In this document: positions 10,956 to 20,801 of the stretch, piece after piece
How positions within the stretch are numbered: position 1 is the stretch's first letter
Layout of the letters: the number at the start of each line of letters is the position of its first letter
DNA from: Calvatia gigantea
Taxonomy: Eukaryota; Basidiomycota; Agaricomycetes; Agaricales; Lycoperdaceae
Direction: 5' to 3'
DNA: 64,000 bases
Assembly (NCBI GenBank): GCA_025093985.1
Contig: JACAAK010000003.1
Coordinates: 2,232,001 to 2,296,000, forward strand
Made by a program: the position numbers and the translations under genes
Notes under the pieces: generated by a model
Told to the model about the DNA's origin: nothing
The model's input: the letters and a program-made list of their open reading frames with translations, nothing else
Databases searched by the model: none

Positions 10956-12760
10956 TTACCGTTTCTTAATTGCATCTTGAAGCCCGATCTTTCGAGCGTT
11001 GTTGACGATTTCAGGACGTTTAACTTTACCCATTGTTCTACGCTTCGTCTTGGAGGGTTTGGGGAGTTTGATGATCCAGTCGGGCACTGTCTGACCAGAT
11101 TGCAGGATCACATTAGCGATACTGTGAGGATAGCATTTAAGCATACACCAAAAAGGAACCAGAGGCATGACACACGATTTAAGAAATGGAGCGTCCTCAT
11201 CGGTGAAAAATGTGGCCGCTTTCCCTTCTCGGCCAGCACGACCCGTGCGACCTATGAAGTGTCAACATGCAAACCATATTTCAAGACACACACCACGCAC
11301 CAATCCTATGAACATAGCTCTGTACATTGGTTGGGAAATCGTAGTTGACCACTTCTCGCACCCCCCTGAAGTCCATACCACGAGCCATGACTTCCGTGCT
11401 AATTAGTATCCAACTCTGGCCCTGGCGCATTCGGCTAAGCGCATCATCTCGCTCTTTCTTGGTCATTCCAGCATGCAGACAGTCTACATTGGGTATTCCA
11501 TTTAATGTGAGTTCTTCGGCCAGGGACGACGTGCGCGACTGCGTCGACGTAAAGACGAGGACCGGAGGGTTGTATGGCCTAGCAAAGTACGCAAGGAGAC
11601 TGGGTAGTTTAGACTGGTCGTCGGCAACATAAGTTAGCTCTTGCTGGATGAGGGGAAGTGGTGTATCTCTGTGACATAGATTCTCAACGAAAGCTTTGCA
11701 AAGCATGGATAGGGAACACACTTCAGACCGACAACAATACGTATGGGACCTTGAAGCATTTTCATCGCAATTTTTTCCGCCCCTGCAGGGAGGGTAGCGC
11801 TGAAGACTGCTTTTTGGAGGTGAGGGTGGGTACAGGCTGCCACAATTTCCTGGACTTGAGATAGGAACTCCGCATCGAGTAGTCGATCAGCCTCGTCAAG
11901 TATGAGATGACGGACGCTGGCACAAATCATTCGTCAGCCCTGACCTAAGACAGAAAATTGGACCCGTGCCTACTTTCGAAGGTCGAGAGTTCCTCCTTGC
12001 AACGATGCTACGAGACGGAGTGGGGTGCTTATGATGATATCTGCGCAACACGTGAAGATCCGCAAGACAGCAAACTATTACTGATTCGACTGACCAACGT
12101 TATTTCTCGTATTTTTATCGGCTAAGGTAGTCGCCGTCGCTTTGCTGAAGAGGACAATGCGCCACTTTCTCCCTTGTGCTAACTTCAAGTATTCGTTGTG
12201 TATTTGATGCGCCAACTCTCTTGTAGGTGCTATCACCAATCCGCGAACCCCAAATTCTGTCTCACTCTTAAAACTTGATATTGGTGCCCGTAAATTGGCC
12301 ATCATGGGAAATGTGTATGACAGTGTTTTTCCTGTGCCAGTTGGTGAGATAGCGGCGAGGTCGCGAGACTAGAACCCCCGGTCAGCCAACACGGTAATAA
12401 ACAGTAAGGAGAAGAACATACTCCCAATAAGATTGGGATTGCGTGGGACTGTATGCTTGTCGGGTGGTTATATCCATTCCTCGAGAGGTTTTGGAAAAGT
12501 TGTGAGGGTATTTGGTATCCCACTCGAAGGTCTTCAAAAGTTTCAACAGGAGTGGGAACGTTGTTGCCTTTGGAAGTGACCTTATGCTTCATCAGCATCC
12601 CACCCATTCCCCGAGCCCTCTCTGTCTCTTCCCTTTCCTCGTTGGAACCCTCTTCCATTCGCTGCTGTATATTCTGTGACAATTCGGGTTCACTAGTCTG
12701 GCGTTTCCGCTTCCCATTGCCAGCACGAGCATATTTGAAGAAATCTAGTTCAGCAGGCAT
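10956..12760 (-). CDS. ROK1: DEAD-box RNA helicase Rok1 (DDX52)
   Basis: Nucleolar ATPase needed for early 18S rRNA processing, notably release of snR30 in yeast. The N-terminus LDFFKYA and the block RHKVTSKGNNVPTPVETFEDL-like region at about residues 55-80 are specific to Rok1. Helicase motifs in order: TSIQSHAIPILL (Q motif), PTGTGKT (motif I), APTRELAHQI (Ia), ILDEADRLLD (II, DEAD), FSATLP (III, SAT), VFTSTQSRTSSLAEEL (IV), ARGMDFRGVREVVNYDFP (V) and YVHRIGRTGRAGREG (VI). The phrase WRIVLFSKATATTLADK is a Rok1 hallmark. C-terminal basic tail ends LQDAIKKR. ATG at 12760 matches the family start; about nine exons, all with plausible splice sites. Divergent from the GH43 gene across 0.86 kb. 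Confidence 0.94.
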
Positions 12761-13616
12761 CTCGTGTGAGTGAGTCTCAACGTCGGATATACTTTTGTTT
12801 CTTGATGTAACACTCTGAATTATAGTCGAGGGGTAAGCCTTGAGGGAGAGTGCAATTCGATGAGACGCACAGAAAATAGACGAACGTCCCTTTCATATTT
12901 GATCTTGTTGAACTTGACCCCGCCAGCAGATAACAACTGGAATGTCTCCATAATCAGTGCAAGCGCTTTCGAGTCTCGACAGGATCCAGAAATGCTTCAG
13001 ATCTGCCAACTTTCTTTTTGCTGCTGATGTAATGATGGACGTTCATAACATCAAATCAGGTCTTGCGATGGTCTGACGCTCTTCCTTCAAAGGGGTTATC
13101 ACGCGCTTGCTTTGATTTTGTTGGATGCAATCTTGGTTCCGGGCAACATCAACGGCATTGATGAGAATTTCGCTTCCTCGAATTGATATTTTGTACACAG
13201 AAGTCGCCAACACGAGGACGGAGAACGGACCGCCTCATCCACTCCTGTTTGGTACCTTTGCCGGATAAACCCCTCTATGCACACAGCTGGCAATGGAAGG
13301 GAGCTCACTGGGTTCTCTACTTGAGTGCATATGGCGCTTGTAGGAACAGCCAGTCGTGCCAAGCCAGCACTCAACGTACTCAACACCGAGGCATTGAGTG
13401 GGCGGCCCGGGAATAGCCAGGTTTATCAAACATAGAGAGAAGTATTGACACTCTGTACTTCTATTCACGCTTTGTATCCCACCTGACCGTACCTCATGAA
13501 CGCACTGGCGAGTTCTACTGCCGGGGTTGGTCCGCTGCGATTCTTCCGCGCAGTTTTGAACGGACTCCCTGGCATTATTTAAGGTGTGCATTTTGAAGTT
13601 GGAAGTGGATCCAGAA
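12761..13616. other. Divergent intergenic region, ROK1 / GH43
   Basis: No family-like open frame on either strand. It must carry the ROK1 promoter and the promoter of the GH43 gene. Nothing distinctive seen apart from a chance-level 14-nt repeat. Confidence 0.45.
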
Positions 13617-15717
13617 ATGCGACTGAAACTCTCTCTGATTACTGCCGTGATTTGCGCAGCCCGCGCGCTCGGAGTGGTCATTGTTCCTGGTGCTACATGG
13701 ACTGATACGAGCGGAAACGTCATCCAAGCTCATGGTGGTGGCTTCTTGAAAGTACGCATCGGTACGGATAGTTTACTCCACTTTTGACGTTGGGACGAAT
13801 AGGTTGGGACGACTTTTTATTGGTTTGGGGAAGACAAATCACATAATAGTGGTCTCTTTAAAGCCGTTTCTTGCTACTCGGTGTGCTGTTCTTTCCTACA
13901 GGTGTCACTAGCTTCTTAACTACGAAACCAGTCTACCGACCTCACTTCATGGACACGCCATAACGATGCATTGACACCAATCTCCGGGACTAGCATCTCC
14001 ACGTCCAACATCGTTGAGAGGCCGAAAGGTTCGTTACTATGCCCCCGCAAGAGCAACTGGTTCGTTCAGATCTCACTGACTCGATATTCCCAGTCGTGTT
14101 CAACAAGTCTGTGAGTTTCGCGCCGAGCCCAGTTAACTTCCACGTCCGACTTACCAAAGCACGTAGACAAACCAATATGTGATGTGGTTCCACTCCGATA
14201 GCTCCAAGTGCGTTGGCGAGCTCCTTTATTGGCACGTTCTAACACCAGGTTAGTTATGGAGCGGCGCAAGTGGGCGTTGCTACTGCATCTACTCCCTGTG
14301 GACCTTATACATACAGGTCAAGCTTTAAGCCACTGGGAGCTGATTCCAGGGATATGGGCCTTTACCAGGATGGTGAGTCCGTTCATCTATCTGTCTGCCC
14401 AGTGACTAAGTTGTGTTGGCAGATGACGGTGAGAACATATTTAGCAAAAAAAAACATCGGACACTTGGACCTACTACTATACCTATGTAGCTGCGCAGAC
14501 TGTCTACCTTCTTTACGCTTCGGACAACAACCAAAACTTCAAGATCTCCAGATTGGATTCGAGTTACCTCAACGTCCAGTCTCAAGTTAGCGTTCTGTCT
14601 GGTACATGATCATGCCTTTCTTGGCTTCCTTTTTTAACAGTGTGATAGGATCGACGCTTGAGTCTCCTGGGATCGTCAAGCGTAACGGGGTGAGTTCCTT
14701 CCCACATTGGTGGTTCTTTGCTCACCAAAAGGCAAGGTTTACTATCTATTCGCATCCCATACCACAGGCTGGGACCCTAATCCCAACAAGTTCTTCACGG
14801 CAAATGTAGGTTTCTCTCGCTTCCATTTGTTGAATAGTATAGAACAGTGCCCGTTTTCAGTCGCTTGCAGGCCCATGGTCCTCCCAGGCAGATATAGCAC
14901 CAGCGGCCACGCGAACCTATTTCTCGCAGAATACCTACGATATGCTCTTGAGTTCCAACTCCGCTATCTACATGGGCGACCGTTGGAGGCCATCTTTACT
15001 AGGCAGCAGCAGATACATCTGGTATCCGATGACCTGGGCCTCTGGTTCTCCTCAAATAGTCCTTGCGGATGTTTGGAGCGTCAATCTCTCGTCCGGAACA
15101 TTCACTGCTGCCACTGGTACAACTTACGAGGCTGAGTCCGGCACTATCAGCGGATCCGCACAAATTCTATCCGGTACCTCATTTTCTGGCGGGCGTGCGG
15201 TCGGGTGGCTCGGTCAGGACAAACCAGCCTTTTCTTACCTATGATATCTAACCGCTTCTACTCTCTACAGGTAATGGAGGGTCTATCACGATAAACAACA
15301 TCCAGGGAACCGGTTCGGCGCAATGGGTGTCATTAAGATATGCAAACGGTACATACAAGCAAATTCTCTAAAACGCCGCGAACTTACCAGGAAGACAGGT
15401 GACTCCACCTGGAGAAACACTACCGTCAGGTAGGGATTTGTGACGCAGGATAATAAGCCGGATCTCACAACACCTGTTGCAGTGTCAACGGCGGTTCTCC
15501 AGTAGTCGTTGACCAACCCAATACCGGGGGTGGTCAGGTTATCCTTTCTGTCCCTGTCAAACTGAATTTGCGGAGTGGCGCCAACTCTATTACTTTCTCT
15601 GCGAACCAGAATAGTGAGTCTTTGCCTTTGAGCCTCCTTCAGTATCCTTGATCACCCTACGTCCCCAAAGGCTACGCAGCTGATTTGGATAAAATTATTG
15701 TTTACACCGCGACCTGA
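13617..15717 (+). CDS. Secreted GH43 exo-1,3-beta-galactanase-like enzyme with CBM35-like domain
   Basis: Resembles fungal GH43 galactan 1,3-beta-galactosidases that trim the backbone of arabinogalactan proteins. The start ATG at 13617 opens a signal peptide (KLSLITAVICAARALG). The five-bladed catalytic part follows: PGATWTDTSGNVIQAHGGG, YYWFGEDK-type strand (FYWFGEDKSHNSGLF), TDLTSWTRHNDAL, ERPKVVFNKSTNQYVMWFH, SSNYGAAQVGVATASTPCGPY, DSRDMGLYQDDDG, STLESPGIVKRNG and YYLFASHTTGWDPNPN. From about 15120 (YEAESGTISGSAQI) to the end (KIIVYTAT) lies a beta-sandwich module of CBM35 type, with GGRAVGWLGNGGSI and LRYANGDSTWRNT. More than a dozen short introns; hand-joined frames are intact to TGA at 15715-15717. 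Family confident; substrate inferred from the domain pair, which is known in white-rot exo-galactanases. Confidence 0.9.
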
Positions 15718-15948
15718 GCTGGTAACGCCGCTCTGCTGTAACATCAAAGTACTCAATAGACAGTAAAAGAAGGGAGATATACAATATATTCACAGAATTC
15801 TGTGACCGGAAAGAACCTTATACAGGGTATTATAAAATGTAAAGACGGCTACAGGACAGAAAGCAAGACATTGTAAACAGTCACAACGAGAGCAAGGTGA
15901 ATGTGAGGTCTATATATTTTAACGTCTACTTCAATAAGGTCACAGTCT

Positions 15949-17427
15949 CTATTTCCATGCCTTCTTGAGTTGCTAAAATGAGAAATGATTAAGCCTGGCT
16001 CAAAAGTTGGCCAAGCGGGGAAACATACCTCAAAAAAAACGAAAAGAAGAACGGTGTTGGGCCCTAAACGAATGAAAGCCGGCGTCCAGCCTTTGAAAAG
16101 GAATGTGGGGCCTTCCTCTCGGAGGGAGCGAACGAGAACCTGCAGCACTGACGTTTTGGAAGACTGAACCGTAATGATGTGAGAGAATAATGCCGTCACA
16201 AAAGAGCATGACTCACCGTGGCCATCACACGCGATCTAAGAACGTCAGCGGGTGAACACACAGCTAGGGACACGTCCGGACATGATTGAGGCTGGTAGAT
16301 GGCAAATAGGCTGCTTACTTGTGGCAACGGTGCCTGCCATGCCACTCGCAAGGAAATGCGTCAATAGGTTGTCTTTCATTTCGTAGTCGATAACGGGCAA
16401 CGTTTGATGAAGCAATCTGCTCTTGAAGAAGTCGTAACTATCCAATGATGTGAGTGACAGTGTAACGATAGAGCGTTTGAAAGACGGACGAGCAAACTTG
16501 TGAGGCCTAAGGAAGGAACTCTTTAGATTATTCAAATTGCGGTACTCTACATGCTTACATTCATCAGAACGGCCCTTGTCTGTAGTAAATATCAGCCAGA
16601 GTAGACTTGACAATCAAAAAGAAACACACGGTGTTGGTCCCCAGTCCCCTTCCTAAGGCGTGAGCGCCCTCAGTCTTAATAAGATTAATAAGACCCGTAA
16701 CGGCATTTGAGTAGTTGTAGCGTTTGTCAGGCTGTCGCACCAAGTCACTGGTCATCCGGACAAGGAGGATATCTGGGCCAAAAATTGTAAAATTTGTGAA
16801 TCCAACGTAGGGCGAGGATATGTGGCACACCTGCTGGATTACCTGCGACACCCCCAAGTCCACCAGCGAGGCTGGCAGCCAGCAATAAATGGAACGTCGA
16901 AGGCCGTCCATCTCGGGAAAGGTGTTCTTTCATCTTCTCGTAACTCCCAAGGCGTACAAGAGAATACGACATTTGTCGCATGAGAGATGCGGTAAGACCT
17001 GCATAGAGACTTCGGAAACCAGACTGGCCAATGGAGGTACGAATAACGCTGACCATCGAGGGCCGTTCGGAACCCGGGGCAGGTTGCAATGTTTGCATTC
17101 GCCTGATGGTGGATTGTCAGCATTTGAGGCCAATACGTTCTCTGGATGGATCCCTACACTTTGGTCGCGTCGAGTGGGTGAGTACAGCATGCCGCCACTA
17201 TTGCCTCTTTCAATGAGAATAGTACTCAAATAAACATATGGGGCAACGTACTGGAAGCTGCAACTCCTAGAAGGTGAAACGAATAAGTGAATGGTATGCG
17301 ATTTTGGATAATGTATCCTTTACCTCCAAGCCTACAGAGAGAGAGCCGGGTAAGAATCAGTAATGATTAGGACTGTTTCTTTCCATGACACGGCAAGAAC
17401 GCACCAGAATGGGGTGCTGGTGGCCAT
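15949..17427 (-). CDS. DIC1: Mitochondrial dicarboxylate carrier
   Basis: Inner-membrane solute carrier (SLC25 family) exchanging malate or succinate for phosphate. Three carrier repeats are visible with signatures THPLDATKVRMQ (first), GNPADILLVRM (second) and SPADVLRSRVM (third). The NPAD..VRM form in repeat two and the start TPFWLGGVAAS fit the DIC subgroup rather than oxaloacetate or uncoupling carriers. C-terminus ends FFEQLKKAWK with stop TAG at 15949-15951. The N-terminus is split into tiny exons: 17405-17427 (ATG, 23 nt), 17324-17331 (8 nt), 17252-17266 (15 nt) and 17158-17206 (49 nt). Introns of 73, 57, 45 and 55 nt separate these and the next exon, all GT-AG, and phases join exactly. 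Without the 8-nt exon the conserved W-L-G-G-V cannot be read. Confidence 0.9.
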
Positions 17428-17670
17428 ATTGAAAGGTTGGCCTCCTGCAAAGGAGGATACCGGGAGGATGTCCTTGAGAAGGCCGCCTGTTTGGGTTAAA
17501 ACACCGCTTAATAACCCTCTTCGACGTGCCAGAAAGATGTATCGACAACGAGTCGTCGGTCGGATGTCAACCACAACTCCGGCCTGCCAAAAATAGTATT
17601 TGCCTCAGAAGGCGAAAAGCAGCGCCGAGGTAAAGTTCGGCATTTCGGCATTTGCGCAGGATCGGGGTAT

Positions 17671-17685
17671 TTCGGTCAGACCGAA
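17671..17685. promoter_or_regulatory. CGG-N5-CCG palindrome
   Basis: TTCGGTCAGACCGAA is a perfect 7-bp inverted repeat around one central base, 244 bp upstream of the DIC1 ATG. Inverted CGG triplets with fixed spacing are the usual target layout of Zn2Cys6 fungal transcription factors. Binding is inference. Confidence 0.35.
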
Positions 17686-18410
17686 GAGGTGCTTCAGACA
17701 TATCAACCTACAAACTGTCGTAGCGTGCTCATGTTTCCATTAGGTTGAGGCGAGTCCATAGACATCGTGGTTGTTGTGTGTAAGTTTCGCCAGGCTGTGA
17801 AAAAGGTAGTAGTGGGCATGGCTTGGGTGCGACCTCATTGTCGTACAGGAATGTCATTTGCCCTCCCGGTGACTGGGAGGCAGTAGTTTGGATTTCGTGG
17901 ATTTTACGCAGGCGAATGGGTTGGGGTCGCAAATACATCTGGCCGTTCAAGCTTCAAGTATGGCCTTTGCTTTCTTCCTTTCTGCTGATTAGGTTAGCTA
18001 AAGCCTAACTAACAGTGGTATCACCTGTGGTGTTGATGGATCAGCTTGTACACACCGAGCATAACCAGACATAACCCCACTATCATTACATTGATACCCC
18101 CATGCATGCATCATACCTCCACTAGACTTCTTCACAACATCACTCCGGACTTTCATTCTTACGTAGATGCCACCCAGCCGAGGGGGCGTGGTTACTTAGC
18201 TAGCCTAGTCTACGTCCACCGCGTCTTAACAGTACGTTTGCTTGTTGCGGGATAAGAATGTAGAATTCATCCTCATTTTCCGACACGTGAAGTAAGGGTC
18301 CGTGCGAGTGTGCTGGTCTTGTTTGGCTGGAGCTCCAGGACCAATCACGACGCGACCTGAACGTGCACAGCAGAGTTTCTGACTCTTCCTTACCTTTCTT
18401 CACTTGCTAC

Positions 18411-18438
18411 TTCTCTCTCTCTCTTTTTTTTTATTTTA
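18411..18438 (+). promoter_or_regulatory. Pyrimidine tract at SUB2 start
   Basis: A run of alternating C/T followed by ten T residues ends a few bases before the SUB2 ATG at 18441. CT-rich tracts next to transcription starts are common in highly expressed basidiomycete genes; role here is inferred. Confidence 0.4.
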
Positions 18439-18440
18439 AC

Positions 18441-20502
18441 ATGAGCGCCCATGACAACGAAGATCTTATCGACTACGAGGATGAGCACGACCTTATACCA
18501 AGCGGCGGGACTGCGGCTGCAACCACGACCGGTGTTCCAGCTGCTGCGGGGGTCGCCAGTGCGGAGGGTGACAGGGACAAAAATTCATTTTCTGGCATTC
18601 ATTCCACGGGCTTTAAGTACGGAAATGCTATTATACTCTCCGATTCGCCTGTTTACACGTCATTCTGTAGGGATTTTTTGCTAAAACCAGAACTTCTGCG
18701 CGCTATTAGTGATCTGGGCTTCGAACACCCATCAGAAGGTAATCTTCTCTTTTATCATGATCCAGAGCCCCCAACTAATGCATTCCTTCTGCAGTTCAAC
18801 AGGAATGTATTCCTCAGGCCGTTTTGGGTATGGACGTTCTATGTCAAGCTAAATCGGGCCATGGAAAGACTGCGGTCTTCGTCCTTGCGACACTTCAGCA
18901 ATTGGAACCTGTCAACGGCGAAGTTTCAGTGATTGTCCTTTGTCATACCCGGGAACTTGCCTTTCAAATCAAAAATGAATACACCCGCTTCGCCAAATAT
19001 ATGCCCGATGTCCGTGTCAGCACCTTCTACGGTGGCACCCCCGTCACTAAGGATGCCGAGATTCTTCGCGACAAGAACAAATGCCCTCACATCGTTGTCG
19101 CAACACCCGGTCGACTCAACGCCCTCGCTCGTGATAAAGTCTTGGATGCAAAAAATGTGAAACATTTTGTTCTCGACGAGTGTGACAAAATGCTTGAACA
19201 GCTTGGTTAGTCGAGTTTGGGGCTTTCACATCCTTTCATTCGTCCACTGCATCGACCATCGGGTTCCACCTGGTGCAATCGGAGTTTTTCATTACCGGCG
19301 CACCTGGTCAAGTTGCATAGATGTTGGTACAGGGGTTTGGTTGTGTGGAAGGTGCACGTCGCATAGAACTGCAAGTGCCCCATCGCGTTTAAGCGTCTCG
19401 TTTCGAAAACACAGGAGATTGACAGGAGGACGCGAGATTGCGAGCAGCCACCGAGGTTAATCTCCTATTCATCACCCTGGAAGCCTTCGACCTGGTGCAA
19501 ATTCGGCTAGTTTGATTATTCTTTTACTTTCCCTGCAACTTCTTAGCAACCGATCATCTAATTCCGACATCGTCTCCCAGACATGCGCCGTGACGTTCAG
19601 GAAATTTTTCGAGCCACCCCTCATCACAAGCAAGTTATGATGTTCAGTGCCACGTTGGCGAAGGAGATCCGTATAACCTGCAAGAAGTTCATGGCCAATG
19701 TGAGTTTTACGAACTCCGTTTTCATTTGCTACTTGGTGATCTCGCCAATATTAGCCTTTAGAAATCTTTGTCGATGATGAAACTAAACTGACCCTTCACG
19801 GATTGCAACAACACTATGTCAAGTTGGAAGAGGTTCAGAAGAACCGGAAGCTCAATGATCTACTTGATACTCTTGAGTTCAACCAAGTGAAATGCTACCT
19901 GTCCTGTAAAGATTCGTACTGATATAGAGTCTAGGTTGTCATTTTTGTAAAGTCGGTTGCTCGGTGCATTGAATTGGACAAGCTCCTTGTCTCTTGTAAC
20001 TTCCCCAGTATCAGCATTCACTCTGGTCTTTCTCAAGAAGAACGGTGGGTCAACTCAGAGGTCCTGGAACGAACTTCTCATTGACGTCCTGCATTCCAGT
20101 ATCAAACGTTACACTGCGTTCAAAGCTTTTGAGAAACGCATTCTTGTCGCTACAGATATCTTTGGTCGTGGCATTGATGTGGAGCGTGTCAACATTGTTG
20201 TCAACTATGACTGTCCGACTGATGCAGATAGTTATTTACATCGCGTTGGGTATGTGGAGGTCAATTGGTGAAGTCATGTTGCTGATTTCTGCTCAGTCGC
20301 GCAGGTCGTTTCGGCACCAAAGGCCTCGCCATCACCTTTGTGGCATCCGAAAGTGACCAGCAGGTTATGGTAGCTATCCAAGCTCGCTTCGAAGTTGCGG
20401 TTCCGGAGCTGCCTGACCACATCGATCCCGCCACTTACAGTACGTCCTTATTTCTTGCCCAAGTCGAAGGGAAAAGCTAACTCGTTTTTAGTGACTTCTT
20501 AG
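18441..20502 (+). CDS. SUB2: DECD-box helicase Sub2/UAP56, mRNA export and splicing
   Basis: TREX-complex ATPase acting in spliceosome assembly and mRNA export. Starts [18 protein letters not shown], the acidic N-terminus of the family. Motifs: [42 protein letters not shown] (Walker A), [30 protein letters not shown] (DECD, diagnostic), [44 protein letters not shown] and [20 protein letters not shown]-terminus [15 protein letters not shown] with stop TAG at 20500-20502. All introns are about 45-75 nt except one of 375 nt after the DECD motif. Every splice junction keeps frame. Start chosen at 18441 because the upstream in-frame codons are the pyrimidine tract. Confidence 0.96.
19206..19580 (+). 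other. Outlier 375-nt intron of SUB2
   Basis: Donor GTTAGT after CTTG and acceptor CTCCCAG before ACATGCGCC join LEQL to DMRRDV. It is several times longer than the other introns of the gene. It contains two near copies of ACCTGGTGCAA, at about 19267 and 19493. No box C/D snoRNA pair (RTGATGA with CTGA) is visible. Confidence 0.7.
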
Positions 20503-20801
20503 GTTGTTTCATTTTCCTTGTTGCCCCTACCATAGTTGCGATTTTGATGAGATGCTTGTGATGTTATGTGCAAGGGTTGTGATCAAATGGAGATAGTTCG
20601 GCAGGAATGAGTTTACTTTTGAGAGGTACTGAACCAATAAGTACATAATTCATAGTTGCCATCATCCATGACGTCAATGTTTGTGAAAAATATGGACAAA
20701 GCTCTCGCATGGCGTCGTGTTCTTTGAGTCGTCCGCGCGGGCCCTGCCTTCTCTTTGACCTTTTTCTTTTCTTGCACTTGCTCGACGTCGACAAGATCAA
20801 T

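Larger units (their letters stand above)
17428..18440. other. Divergent intergenic region, DIC1 / SUB2
   Basis: One kilobase between two divergent ATGs. No family-like open frame seen. It contains a CGG-N5-CCG palindrome and a pyrimidine tract, listed separately. Confidence 0.45.

Noticed and set aside
12982..13620. Fourteen-base direct repeat GGATCCAGAAATGC, the second copy overlapping the GH43 start
   Set aside because: Several chance 14-mers are expected in a window of this size, and flanks do not match.
18900..19165. Minus-strand frames opposite SUB2
   Set aside because: Shadow frames of a strongly conserved coding exon.
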